Below are positions 44,199 through 53,229 of a stretch of DNA of 57,495 nt, piece by piece. Within the stretch, counting starts at the first letter, position 1. Every line of letters starts with the position of its first letter. The notes below the pieces were generated by a model that had not been told where the DNA came from, did not search any database, and saw only the letters and a program-made list of their open reading frames with translations. Source of the stretch: Candidatus Heimdallarchaeota archaeon B3_Heim (GTDB taxonomy: Archaea > Asgardarchaeota > Heimdallarchaeia > Hodarchaeales > Hodarchaeaceae); contig NJBF01000031.1 in NCBI GenBank assembly GCA_003144275.1, positions 1-57,495 of the forward strand, given 5' to 3'. Position numbers and translations under genes: made by a program.

Positions 44199-44957
44199 TT
44201 AAATGAGCATAGAAACATATAGAAATAATAATGCAAACAGCCCGACAAATATACTAAGGTGACCCATCCCATCAATCCCTAGTTTTACACTTAAAGTCTT
44301 TTTGCCAGTTTTTTTGTCTGATTCTATGTCAGCAATATCTTGATAAGGCACCAATGCAAAAACAAGAAGAAAAATGAAGACAGAATAGAAAATTACGGAT
44401 GGATTAACAGTCCAATTCTGAGAAAGATATACCCAGTAAAAAGTTGCGAGATAAGATCCAGTAGTAAAGATTTCGTGTCCTAATGGTACTTCCTCTGTAA
44501 GAAAATTAACAAAAGTTATTACAATAAGTATTGGGATCCCAATTATGAACAAAATGACCTGGTCAAAATCAAAAAACAAAAGAGCTGCTTGTAGTATCCC
44601 TGCAACAATGGCTACGGTCGTTATAATACGTCCAGCGTTGCGTACAGTGTTTTCTAGTAAAATACCATCACGAATGACACCCATACCTCCAATTTCATTG
44701 TCATACCCTGAAGCCCAATCACCCGCCTCGTCTCGAAAATGAACTCCAATTGCGGATAAAAGTGCAGCAGAAATTGCAAATAAAGCATGGAATGAATTGA
44801 TCGTTAATTCTTGTACTAACCCCTGCACTAAAGCACCTAACGCAATAATTAGATATGCAATTAAAAATTGAGGCCGTGTGAGCTTAATGAATCCAATTAT
44901 CTTTGTGAATGATAAGGTATCTTGTTCGTTTATTTTACTCATCGTACTTTCTGTCAT
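44199..44957 (-). CDS. UbiA-family prenyltransferase (MenA-like)
   Basis: 252 residues, short for the family (about 280-300) with about seven membrane helices. The first Asp-rich motif is RDEAGDWASGYD (usually NDxxDxxxD) and the second is DIADIESDKKTGKKTLSVKLG. These bind prenyl diphosphate through Mg2+. MenA-like relatives make menaquinone; archaeal ones also make tetraether-lipid intermediates (digeranylgeranylglyceryl phosphate synthase). The acceptor is uncertain; the segment after motif 2 favours MenA/UbiA quinone types. No other quinone gene is adjacent. Confidence 0.8.
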   Translation of the reverse strand: MTESTMSKINEQDTLSFTKIIGFIKLTRPQFLIAYLIIALGALVQGLVQELTINSFHALFAISAALLSAIGVHFRDEAGDWASGYDNEIGGMGVIRDGILLENTVRNAGRIITTVAIVAGILQAALLFFDFDQVILFIIGIPILIVITFVNFLTEEVPLGHEIFTTGSYLATFYWVYLSQNWTVNPSVIFYSVFIFLLVFALVPYQDIADIESDKKTGKKTLSVKLGIDGMGHLSIFVGLFALLFLYVSMLI

Positions 44958-45030
44958 AATTAAACCCTATTTTCTAATAACTTTTGTCAATTATATGATA
45001 AACATGAATAAAATCAACTGACAACATCTA

Positions 45031-45180
45031 ATGAGTAAGAATGAAGAATATTTACAAAGTTTTGTTAGAGATATCGTAGAAAAAGAATTAATTGAGTCAA
45101 AGGGTAGAGGTCAAGCGCAACTTATTAATTGGAGAATGATACTTCGTGGATCTTCCGCATTCTATTCCTTCACATTCTGA
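45031..45180 (+). CDS. Possible small ORF overlapping methyltransferase start
   Basis: An ATG frame of 49 codons (45031 to TGA 45180) overlaps the start of the methyltransferase gene (GTG 45146) by 35 bases. The product is charged (EEYLQSFVRDIVEKELIES, then RGRGQ-like), with no recognised domain. Overlap suggests translational coupling if real; coding status is doubtful. Confidence 0.3.
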   Translation: MSKNEEYLQSFVRDIVEKELIESKGRGQAQLINWRMILRGSSAFYSFTF

Positions 45181-45832
45181 AAAACGAATTGGACTACGAT
45201 TTGATCTCCACCATTTAGAAGAAAAATTAATGATTAGCCCATTGAAAAAACTCATGTTTAAGTATTTTGAATTTAGAATTTTTAAAAGGCTCCTCTATTC
45301 GCTTAACATGAATTTACATGGAAAACAAATACTTGAAGGAGGGTGTGGCGCTGGATATGGAATTGAAGTGATGTCAGAGCACTTCCAACCAAGTGAGTAC
45401 ATTGCTTTTGATCTCAATAAGGGAATGGTTGCTCGATCACAAGCCAAAGTGAAGAGTAAGGGGCTCCCAGTAAATGTCTTTCAAGGAGATATTACAGCCA
45501 TTCATCTCCCTGCGGAAAAATTTGATGCTGTGTTTATTTTCACAGTCTTACATCACGAAAAGAATTGGCGAGTAGCGTTAAGTGAGATAAATCGTGTCTT
45601 GAAACCCAATGGATTATTACTGATTAATGAAATAAATAATCGCTCATTGAATTGGTTTGAACAGTATGCCAAAGTCTACCACCCGAAATCAGCTCGTTTT
45701 ACATGGAAAACGTTCAGGAATGAGCTTGCAAAGGCTGGATTTTCCATTTTAAGAGAATATTTATTTCTTCAAGATCTTGGGTTTTTTGTGGGGTGCAAAA
45801 TTTCCACTAAGAACATTTCAGATGAAAGTTAG
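45146..45832 (+). CDS. SAM-dependent methyltransferase (Methyltransf_11 type)
   Basis: 228 residues. Motif I LEGGCGAGYG, acidic end of strand 2 (AFDLNKGM), motif II FQGDITAIHLP..FDAVFIFTVLHHEKNW, and post-II NRVLKPNGLLLINEIN. Class I methyltransferase of the ubiquinone/menaquinone or general small-molecule type; substrate unknown. Given the UbiA gene nearby (divergent), a quinone link is possible but not shown. GTG start with GGAGA upstream. Confidence 0.83.
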   Translation: MDLPHSIPSHSEKRIGLRFDLHHLEEKLMISPLKKLMFKYFEFRIFKRLLYSLNMNLHGKQILEGGCGAGYGIEVMSEHFQPSEYIAFDLNKGMVARSQAKVKSKGLPVNVFQGDITAIHLPAEKFDAVFIFTVLHHEKNWRVALSEINRVLKPNGLLLINEINNRSLNWFEQYAKVYHPKSARFTWKTFRNELAKAGFSILREYLFLQDLGFFVGCKISTKNISDES

Positions 45833-45833
45833 C

Positions 45834-46136
45834 TCACTCCTCTTTTTTACTCCAATCAGAATTTTCAGGCCATTGATGGTCTTTATCTAATGTTTCAATT
45901 TCAAAAACAATACCTAATTTGGAAGGACAATGAATTTTCCATAACCCATCTATCTCCCATGAGTGAGCACCGCCGGCAGCCATCCCTAAATAAGGAATTA
46001 GAACATAATGTGCATCATCACATAACAAAGTCTTTCCAGTAGGTTTCATGAGTGCGTAAGGAGTTTCCCACGACTCCCCTACCTCATGAGGACATTTTCC
46101 ATGTTTTTGGACAACACGTACTCTTAGTTGTTTCAT
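45834..46136 (-). CDS. TIGR04076-like uncharacterised protein
   Basis: 100 residues from ATG 46136 (TTG 46142 possible). Pattern VRVVQKHGKCPHEVGESWE, a central segment ending in GMAAGGAHSWE and a tail CPSKLGIVFEIETL resemble the small TIGR04076 family, seen with redox and radical-SAM genes in anaerobes but of unknown function. It converges on the methyltransferase. The family identification is by memory of its Cys-Pro and GxxFE blocks and is tentative. Confidence 0.55.
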   Translation of the reverse strand: MKQLRVRVVQKHGKCPHEVGESWETPYALMKPTGKTLLCDDAHYVLIPYLGMAAGGAHSWEIDGLWKIHCPSKLGIVFEIETLDKDHQWPENSDWSKKEE

Positions 46137-46212
46137 AATCAATCTAAATGCAAGCTAATTATTTTGATCTTTCGGTTATTGAAACACATTTTGTTTATTT
46201 TTAATCCATTGA

Positions 46213-46533
46213 TTAAGTTTGAATCTTGACAAATGCTCCCTCTTTCAAAAAACGTGAAGCCATCTCAACATATTTCTCTTTAAATTTCAAAAGTTCTTCT
46301 TTAACAGCTGTTTTAGAGCTATCATGAATGTTTCCAATGATTTTTGCCGAGACACCAACACAAATGGCCCCTGATTCAAATGTCTGTCGTTGTCGCGCTA
46401 ACCCCGCCTCTCCTAGTACAGCCCATTCTTTCATAACAACATAGTCCGAAACAACAGCACCCATACCTACTACTACATATTTTTCAAGAGTTGCATTATG
46501 AATAATACATCCATGACCAAGGGTTGTTAACAA
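46213..46533 (-). pseudogene. 5'-truncated hexapeptide transferase / gamma-carbonic-anhydrase-like
   Basis: 106 codons with a TTG at 46533 directly after an in-frame stop. The preserved part is the C-terminal half of a left-handed beta-helix protein of the YrdA/PaaY/gamma-carbonic anhydrase group (LGHGCIIHNATLEKYVVVGMGAVVSDYVV, then a C-terminal helix). The N-terminal half with the first coils and most metal-site residues is missing, and nothing upstream to 46830 restores it. The break lies beside the TnpB element, which probably explains the truncation. Confidence 0.65.
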
Positions 46534-46830
46534 TCAATTAATTAATGACAAATATAGACAAATATGGGCAATTAAACCAAGAGAAAGGAAGAAGAAAGAA
46601 AGATGGATATAAACAGAATTAGAGCCATAACTTGGCAGTAAACCGTTCTCATGGGATTTTGGAGAAGGCGAAGGGTTTTTTTACTTCCTAACAGTAAATT
46701 ATCATAAAAAGACTCCGTTTGAGATGGAGAATAGGGTCTTCTAGTTTTTATTGATGAAAAATCTATAGTAAATTGTCAAAGGCCAGTAAAGGTAGGAAGT
46801 TCTATTAGGTTTTATTCAGGATGATCAGGG
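46534..46830. other. Gene-free stretch left of TnpB
   Basis: About 300 bases without a coding frame, between the truncated hexapeptide gene and tnpB. It is purine-rich near 46580-46610, and AGAC...GTCT pairing near 46710-46740 could form a hairpin. This may be the left end of the element; no exact end or target site can be fixed. Confidence 0.35.
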
Positions 46831-48111
46831 ATGCTCGTAACACGAGGGTACAAATACGAATTAAAGGTAAATAACAAGGAACGGACGCTACTGGGTAAAT
46901 GTGCTGGTATATCGCGATTTGCGTGGAACTGGGGATTAGCTGCGCAGAAATCGCGATATCAAACCCAAACAGGTGTAACACGATTTACAAATGCGATGAA
47001 ACAACATAAAGAATTAAACCGCTTGAAACACACTGATTTTCCTTGGATGTATGAGGTTTCGAAATGTATCCCGCAAGAGGCACTCCGCGACTTAGACCGT
47101 GCCTATCAGAATTTCTTCACCAATCATCAACAAAGGAAAAGGAAGCAAACCATCCGTTATGTCGGATTGCCGAGATTCAAGAAAAAAGGCAAGTGTAAGG
47201 ACAGTTTTCGATTGACTGGAGTGATTCATCTTTTTCCTGAGGTAAAACAGGTTCAGTTTCCTCGTCTGGGGAAATTACGTATAAAAGAAAGATCAAATTT
47301 TCCTTTATCAGCACGTATACTGAGTGTTACGATTTCTCGGACTGCTGATCGCTGGTATGTCGCTCTCACTGTGAAAGAGGAACAGTCTGATTGTAAACCA
47401 AACGGTGGACCAATTATTGCCTTAGATAAAGGATTATCTGTCTTTGCAGCCTTATCTTCTGGAATACCAATCGCACGCCCTAGATTTCTCCTCCAGCAAG
47501 CTCGAAAACAGCGTCGGTTATCGAAAGCTCATTCGCGGAAACAAAAAGGCTCAAATAATAAACGGAAGTCTGCCCTCCGCTTAGCGCAATTCTATCGTCG
47601 AATTACGAACCAACGGCATAATTTTTTACATCAAACCTCAACTTATCTGGCTAAAAACCACAGCGTGATAGTTACCGAGGATTTACATGTCAAAGGATTA
47701 ATGCAAAATAAGAAACTGAGCAAATATTGGGGTGATCTTTCACATGGTCTGTTTCAGCGTTTACTCGCATATAAGGCGCCTTTATATGGTTCTACGTTGA
47801 TTGAGATCGATCGCTGGTTTCCTTCCTCGAAATTATGCTCTAACTGCATGTATTACCATCGTAATCTAACGTTAGCTGATCGGGTTTTTCATTGCCCGTT
47901 ATGCGGGTTGGTATTAGATCGTGATCAGAATGCTGCGTTCAATGTAGCCAATTATTATACTATCTATCAGTTCTTACTCTTTCCGGTCGCCGAGAGTTCT
48001 GCGGAGACCCTAAATGCCTGTGGAGAGGTGGTAAGACCTGCATTTAAGCAGGCTCGCGTCGTTGAATCAGGAAGAACAGCTCCAAAGACTGTTGGCAATG
48101 ATTATCCTTAA
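46831..48111 (+). mobile_element. tnpB: Solo TnpB of IS605/IS1341 family
   Basis: 426 residues, an RNA-guided DNA nuclease of the TnpB family. The RuvC triad is intact: Asp199 (ALDKGLS), Glu283 (VTEDLHVKGL) and Asp365 (DRDQNAAFN). The zinc ribbon has Cys336, Cys339, Cys355 and Cys358. The N-terminal helix block (YKYELKVNNKE..FAWNWGL) and the C-terminal ETLNACGEVVRP segment are typical. No TnpA transposase is adjacent, so it is an IS1341-type solo unit. It sits between the truncated hexapeptide gene and rubrerythrin and is less AT-rich than its neighbours by eye. An intact active site suggests it is active or recently so. Confidence 0.9.
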
Positions 48112-48130
48112 TTATTCCTAGCTGTCTTAT
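48000..48130 (+). ncRNA. Predicted omega-RNA region of TnpB (boundaries approximate)
   Basis: In TnpB elements the guide RNA scaffold overlaps the 3' end of the gene and runs into the right end. Here a perfect hairpin CCTGC-N6-GCAGG lies at 48037-48052 in the last codons, in the ETLNACGE..VRP context where scaffolds form. The guide would be copied from sequence just past the element's right end, which is not defined. Confidence 0.35.
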
Positions 48131-48161
48131 TTGGCTAAGTCTTTCAGAACGGTTGTGTGTG

Positions 48162-48752
48162 TTAGTATTCTTCACACGCACGATAAAAATATTTTTTGGG
48201 ATGACTGCAAGCTGGACAGATCTCTGGTGGTTCGGTTCCCTCATGCATATATCCACATTCGGCACAGTACCAGTAAATCTTTTTTTCTTTTTTGTAAAGT
48301 GTTTTACCTTTGAGCTGGTCAAGTAATTTTACATACCTCTCTTCATGATGTGCTTCAGCAATTGCTATTGCTCTAATACGTTTAGCAATATCTGGTAATC
48401 CTTCCTCTTCAGCAATATCAGCAAAGCCAGGGTACATTGTGGTGGTTTCATAGTGTTCACCTGCAGCTGCTGCTTTTAAATTTTCTATAGTATCACCAAA
48501 CACAGTTGGAACCACTACTTCATCAAGTTTTGATTCATCAAGAGATTTATCACCAATTTCCTTTTTCAACATTTGAGCCATTTTAAAGAACCATGATGCA
48601 TGCTGTCTCTCTTGGTCAGCTGTTTCAAGGAATATTCTTTGTATTTGGGGGTAACCTTCTTTTTGTGCAATTTTTGCATAGAATGTATACCTATTTCGTG
48701 CTTGGCTTTCGCCAACAAATCCTTGTAGTAAATTATAATACGTTTTTTTCAT
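48162..48752 (-). CDS. Rubrerythrin
   Basis: 196 residues. N-terminal ferritin-like diiron domain ([58 protein letters not shown] supply the Glu/His ligands) and a C-terminal rubredoxin-type Fe(SCys)4 domain ([22 protein letters not shown]). Acts as a peroxide reductase in anaerobes. Ends about 50 bases from tnpB; full length and apparently unaffected by the element. Confidence 0.93.
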   Translation of the reverse strand: MKKTYYNLLQGFVGESQARNRYTFYAKIAQKEGYPQIQRIFLETADQERQHASWFFKMAQMLKKEIGDKSLDESKLDEVVVPTVFGDTIENLKAAAAGEHYETTTMYPGFADIAEEEGLPDIAKRIRAIAIAEAHHEERYVKLLDQLKGKTLYKKEKKIYWYCAECGYMHEGTEPPEICPACSHPKKYFYRACEEY

Positions 48753-48896
48753 GAATTATCACGATTAAGAATTGGAACAAAGTAGAATTTTAAAAGTTTG
48801 GAAGGACGAATACCTTTTTGTTTCGTATCTAAAAATAATTAAACCTTCATTCCTTACGGTATATGAAGTAAAATAATCACTATCAGGTAAATAATT

Positions 48897-49274
48897 ATGA
48901 TTTCACCCAAAGTAAGAGATCTATTCAGTTTTTTAGGTAGTGTTGTTCTTATTATCATAGGAATCATCTTAATTCAACTAGAAACTCCATTCGAAACGAT
49001 TTCTGCGATTGAGATAAGCGGACTCTTGTTTTTGTTTATTGGATTTACAGGGATAGGGGGATTTATTTACAGAATCATAAAACAAAATTGGGCAAGATAC
49101 TCTGCTAACCCGCCAACCGTTAAACCTCATCAGCAAATAGATTCTGCAGGAACTATTAATGGTCCGACCGATATACCGCCCAAGATTTGCCCTGTTTGTG
49201 ATGAAAAATACCCAGAATCGACAATTCATACTGTTTGTATTATGTGTGGAACTCCATTAAACTCTAAGGCCTAG
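48897..49274 (+). CDS. Small membrane protein with C-terminal zinc ribbon
   Basis: 125 residues. Two hydrophobic helices (about 10-27 and 43-61) precede a linker and a C-terminal zinc ribbon with Cys pairs CPVC and CIMC (both CxxC; second pair followed by GTPL). Not recognised beyond this. Such ribbon-ended membrane proteins are common and uncharacterised in archaea. Divergent from rubrerythrin. Confidence 0.65.
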   Translation: MISPKVRDLFSFLGSVVLIIIGIILIQLETPFETISAIEISGLLFLFIGFTGIGGFIYRIIKQNWARYSANPPTVKPHQQIDSAGTINGPTDIPPKICPVCDEKYPESTIHTVCIMCGTPLNSKA

Positions 49275-49509
49275 TAAATGTTGGTATCTTTTATCTGTCA
49301 TCTTTAACAAGAATTTAAATAAATTACTATTTAATCAGAAATTTCTAACCAATTTTAACACATAAGCCGACTTAAAAACTTAATAGAATATTATCACCTG
49401 TGTTTGACGACGGGGGTCGTATTACCCTTAGTAGTACGAAGATAAAGGCTTTTAAAGACTAAATTTCTCTCTAAATTTACAACGGATTGTTGAAGGGTTT
49501 GAGATAATT

Positions 49510-49908
49510 ATGGTTCAAGAATTAGACGGACTAGTTCAGGCTTTTTTGGGATTTCGGAAATTTCAATTTCATGAAAATGTCAGTGTTAGAGGAAAGAATG
49601 ACAAGAATGTATCGTTTTCATATCTTGTTCATGGAAGTACCGACCCACACGTGAACTTGGGAGGAAATATAGGGGTAGTTGTCAAAGATTGGTCAAGAAG
49701 TTGTGGTTATAATTGCATTTTGGAAGCAGAACGATTACAAACAAATACTCCTGATTTAAATCGTGTAATGGTTGTGGCCAACCAATTCTCAAGCACTGCG
49801 CGTGAATTGGCAGAAAAATTGGGAATTCTTACTCTTACTAAAGGAGAACTTGTTAGCATCCAAAGTATGTACCGACAGCAATTCTCTACGACAGTATTTG
49901 ATCCGTAA
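49510..49908 (+). CDS. Mrr/PD-(D/E)XK-like nuclease-domain protein
   Basis: 132 residues. The segment IGVVVKDWSRSCGYNCILEAERL followed by NRVMVVANQFSSTARELAEKLGILTLTKGELV resembles the Mrr-like restriction endonuclease core, where a V-x-K strand and a following helix form the active site. The Lys is present (VVVKDW), but the expected acidic residue before it is Val, so nuclease activity is uncertain. Stand-alone, with no methylase partner next to it. ATG with GAGAT upstream. Confidence 0.5.
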   Translation: MVQELDGLVQAFLGFRKFQFHENVSVRGKNDKNVSFSYLVHGSTDPHVNLGGNIGVVVKDWSRSCGYNCILEAERLQTNTPDLNRVMVVANQFSSTARELAEKLGILTLTKGELVSIQSMYRQQFSTTVFDP

Positions 49909-50070
49909 TCTCTTTTCTTTTTTTAAAAGCAAATCCCGCAAGAATTATTAACAACTCATTATTTGCGATAAAACTGGGAGGTATTCCGTACAGAAATTGT
50001 ATGGACGAAAATATTTTAAAGCTTTGAAATAGGTTCAATTACACAATAAAAATTAAAAGGAGACTCTTTC

Positions 50071-50550
50071 TTGGAATTTAAACGTGACTCTACGCTCGTA
50101 AGACTACTTTTCAATTATCTTATTGCAGAGATTCTTTTCTTCATTGGTTCAGGAATCCTCGTCATCTACAAAATGTCTTTTGAACTCGATATGGAAGATC
50201 TACTGACAGGTACCTTTCTCGGCAGTTCAAGTCTTGGATTATTTACTGAAGGTTTAGGATCTACTCAAATTGACTGGTTAACAACAAATCTATTTCTGTG
50301 GCCAGTAAACGTATTTTTCGCCTTATTTAGCTCCTTGTTGTTACTCGCTGGCTTCTTTGCCTTAGCAATTTTAATTCCATTACAGGTTGATGTCTTTACT
50401 GGAGGTAATGCCATTGATGCTCGTGCTGTTCCCGTTGGAATCATGTTCCTAATATGCTGGGGATTATTTCCATGTTTATACATGATACGATCCACATTCC
50501 TTGATTGGGGCAGTAAAATAAAGGGTGTCTTTGTTAGATCCCCTAGCTAG
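50071..50550 (+). CDS. Hypothetical membrane protein, three transmembrane segments
   Basis: 159 residues. Hydrophobic helices at about 11-32, 76-105 and 123-145. Not recognised. TTG start after AAAGGAG. Converges on the WalJ-like MBL gene; a hairpin lies between. Confidence 0.6.
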   Translation: MEFKRDSTLVRLLFNYLIAEILFFIGSGILVIYKMSFELDMEDLLTGTFLGSSSLGLFTEGLGSTQIDWLTTNLFLWPVNVFFALFSSLLLLAGFFALAILIPLQVDVFTGGNAIDARAVPVGIMFLICWGLFPCLYMIRSTFLDWGSKIKGVFVRSPS

Positions 50551-50557
50551 AATAAAG

Positions 50558-50576
50558 ACCCTCATTTAAAGAGGGT
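50558..50576. terminator. Hairpin between convergent genes
   Basis: A perfect 6-bp stem (ACCCTC / GAGGGT) with a 7-base AT loop, followed by an AATTTTC tract, lies in the 32-base gap between the converging membrane protein and MBL genes. Likely a bidirectional 3'-end signal. Confidence 0.45.
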
Positions 50577-50582
50577 AAATTT

Positions 50583-51365
50583 TCATTCTTCTTCAAGGGA
50601 GATAATTGCTCCTCTTTCGGTAGAAGGGACAATAACAATAAATGGATTATACTTTTCTGTATTAAGAGCTAGAATATCTCCAATTTCAGAAAAAGCAAGC
50701 TCAGCACTATTATTACTTTCTGATATATGTGTGACAATTACTACCTTTGGTTTTGTCTTAATAATGAACTCAGCAGTATGCCAATTAGATAAGTGGCCCT
50801 TAGAACTTAAAATTCGTGTTTTCAGTACATCAGAATAAGTACTACTGAGTAATTGATCAAATGAGTGATTTGCTTCAATAATCAGCACATCTAGATTATG
50901 AAATCCATCGAATAGATATGTAGAAGTCTTTCCGCAATCTAGTAAGATACCAATTCTTAACTTGTCTTTTGTAATTACATAAGCAACAGGATCTACAGCA
51001 TCATGGGGAATTTCGTACGGTACAAAGTTAACACTGCCAATAGAAAATGATTCTGCTATTTCAATAAATTCTGTGTCAATAGGTCCTGTTTTGGGACGTA
51101 TCTTCAGGTAGGTATCATACGTTAACCAGCTTTTGATGTGGTATTTCTTAGCAAGAGTTTTCAAACCTTTGATGTGATCTGAATGTTCATGTGTTATTAT
51201 AATCCCAGTAAGGTGAGATGGATTGGGTTCATTGATATCCTTTAATGCCTTCTCAATTTTGCGATTGGATATTCCGACATCAATTAAGAATCGTTCATCA
51301 TCTATTTTAAGAAAAATCGAATTGCCTTTGCTTGATCCCGCAAGTACGCATAATTTAAATCGCAC
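50583..51365 (-). CDS. MBL-fold hydrolase (YycJ/WalJ-like)
   Basis: 260 residues. Metallo-beta-lactamase motif THEHSDHIKGL (His59, His61, Asp63, His64); later metal residues in IPHDAVDP and the final His in VTHISESNN. Begins CVLAGSSKGNS, the YycJ-type N-terminus. WalJ-like proteins act on nucleic acid or in its metabolism. ATG start, with the amidohydrolase immediately upstream on the same strand. Confidence 0.83.
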   Translation of the reverse strand: MRFKLCVLAGSSKGNSIFLKIDDERFLIDVGISNRKIEKALKDINEPNPSHLTGIIITHEHSDHIKGLKTLAKKYHIKSWLTYDTYLKIRPKTGPIDTEFIEIAESFSIGSVNFVPYEIPHDAVDPVAYVITKDKLRIGILLDCGKTSTYLFDGFHNLDVLIIEANHSFDQLLSSTYSDVLKTRILSSKGHLSNWHTAEFIIKTKPKVVIVTHISESNNSAELAFSEIGDILALNTEKYNPFIVIVPSTERGAIISLEEE

Positions 51366-51394
51366 TGAGTATCTCCTCGACTATAGATGATGAG

Positions 51395-52330
51395 TTAACT
51401 TGGGAAAAGCTTTTGGGCGTTTTCAAACAGAATTATTCTTTTTTCCTCTTCTGTGAGAATTGGGCTTTTCAAAATTATGTTCTTTGAGTGCTCCATTGAT
51501 GTACCGTGAACCACGGGATGATCTGATCCAAATAAAATATGATCAAATCCAATATCACGAAGTTTAGCGACAGTATTAGGATCTTCAAGAGCATAGGTCA
51601 CTGCACTTGTATCTAAGAAGACATTTGAGTTATATCTAGCAATATCTAACGCAGAATTTATCCATGATTCATCATCGGTTACACCATATCCTCCCAGATG
51701 TGCGAATATGACTTTAACTGTGGTTTTCTTAACTAATTTTTCCCAAAAACGTGGGTGTGAGTATTGAACGTGTCTTAGGGTAGGAATTTCAAAAGGGCCT
51801 GGATCTTTTCCGGTATGAATTAAAATTGGCCAATTCTGTTTAGCAGCAAATTTGAAGATACGCTTAACATTCTTATTCTTTTGAGGATGAAAGAATTGAA
51901 GAGTTGGGATTAATTTTATTCCATGTAAACCTAACGATAAAATTTCGTCTAATTTCGAAGATACATAGCTTTTTGACTTAGAGGGATTAACTGATCCAAA
52001 GCCAATAAAGCGATCAGGATAGGAATTGCGGATTTCTGCAACCTGATCATTAGATGTTACCCCTGTCTGTAGAATCCTAGTCATTGAATCCAAAAGTTGC
52101 TCAGGATTAATAAAGTATGAATAAGCCCACAAATCATCAATTATTTCTTCTCTAAGCTTTAGATCTGTAGTTAAAATGTTAGGTTCTAAATCAAGTGCAA
52201 GGATAACTGCTTTACTTACTCCAGACCTGTCCATTTCATCTATTAAAGATTTTGCGGATATTATTGATCTGATAGGATGTACATGGACGTCAAAAACTGA
52301 AGAAAGGGAGGAATCAAGCGGGTTATTCAT
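51395..52330 (-). CDS. Amidohydrolase-2 family metal hydrolase
   Basis: 311 residues, TIM barrel of the amidohydrolase superfamily. Metal/active-site motifs: FDVHVHP (His16, His18), GIKLIPTLQF, ILIHTGKDPG, VIFAHLGGYG and FGSDHPVVHG (Asp). The aminocarboxymuconate decarboxylase-type clan has the same plan; the substrate is unknown. Upstream of and co-directional with the MBL gene (30-base gap). Confidence 0.85.
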   Translation of the reverse strand: MNNPLDSSLSSVFDVHVHPIRSIISAKSLIDEMDRSGVSKAVILALDLEPNILTTDLKLREEIIDDLWAYSYFINPEQLLDSMTRILQTGVTSNDQVAEIRNSYPDRFIGFGSVNPSKSKSYVSSKLDEILSLGLHGIKLIPTLQFFHPQKNKNVKRIFKFAAKQNWPILIHTGKDPGPFEIPTLRHVQYSHPRFWEKLVKKTTVKVIFAHLGGYGVTDDESWINSALDIARYNSNVFLDTSAVTYALEDPNTVAKLRDIGFDHILFGSDHPVVHGTSMEHSKNIILKSPILTEEEKRIILFENAQKLFPS

Positions 52331-52435
52331 AGACGGATCAGATAACCGGAAATTTTACCTTCATTATTAGTTCTTTTCATTTAATGGGAAAGGATTTATT
52401 TTTCTATAGAAAGGGATTTTTGGATTCGATTCTGT

Positions 52436-53056
52436 ATGGTAACAACTTCATCTGATCGTCCGTCTGTTAAATTAAGACGAATTTTATTTCGAAAGGATTC
52501 TAGAGAAGATGAAACACCATCGGAGGAAAAAAAGCACAAATTTTATGTTTTGAAGATGACTTGGGATCAAGCATGGTCAAAGGTCGATGAGATTCAAGAA
52601 ATTATCGACACCAGTGACGATTTAAGAAATGTTACCATTAGAAACTTGGATCCAGAAACCGACGTAGAAAAGTTCGTACGTGTCTATAATCGAAGTTTTA
52701 TTTCAGCTCCGGATCCTTACCGGAGCTTAACTCACGATGATTTCAAGCATTTTGATCCAGAATCTACGTTTGTAGCCATTCTTTACGGACAGATTGTTGG
52801 ATTTATATTTCTCACCGTTGAACCGCTTTTTAAAAACTCGCTAGAGGTTGGAAAACAAGGAGTAATAGCTGGGTTAGGGGTTGAACCCAGATACCGGAGA
52901 AGAAAGATTGCTTTCCTTCTTGCCGCTCGTGCTGCTGAATTTTTTTCAGACCAATCGGTTGATGAGCTCATCTGTGAGGTCTATTATAAAAATAAAGTCT
53001 CGTATTCATTTATCCAGAACTTTGGTATGACTAAGACAGGGATTATCTACCTTTAG
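52436..53056 (+). CDS. GNAT-family N-acetyltransferase
   Basis: 206 residues. Residues 1-60 are charged and unrecognised; from about 64 the GNAT fold begins (VTIRNLDPETDVEKFVRVYNRSF), with acetyl-CoA binding strand and loop GVIAGLGVEPRYRRRKIAFLLAARAAEFF and the closing EVYYKNKVSYSFIQNFGM. The loop RYRRRKIAF replaces the common R/QxxGxG/A, so acetyl-CoA binding may be altered. RimI-like acetylation of protein N-termini is possible but unproved. Confidence 0.78.
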   Translation: MVTTSSDRPSVKLRRILFRKDSREDETPSEEKKHKFYVLKMTWDQAWSKVDEIQEIIDTSDDLRNVTIRNLDPETDVEKFVRVYNRSFISAPDPYRSLTHDDFKHFDPESTFVAILYGQIVGFIFLTVEPLFKNSLEVGKQGVIAGLGVEPRYRRRKIAFLLAARAAEFFSDQSVDELICEVYYKNKVSYSFIQNFGMTKTGIIYL

Positions 53057-53229
53057 AATAAGAATTTCATAATTGATTTTTAGTCTGTTTATGGTGTACC
53101 TTCTTGGAGTTAGTTCACTAATATATAAAAAGAATTGGCGTGTCCACTTATTCAAATTCGTCTTTGACTTATTGGGGAGATATCATCTAATGAAGTAATT
53201 CGCACATTTATCCTCCTCAAGTGATTAGA

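Noticed and set aside
48044..48322. Frames of 92 (-) and 60 (+) codons at the tnpB/rubrerythrin junction
   Set aside because: Both overlap the strongly supported rubrerythrin gene and tnpB end in other frames.
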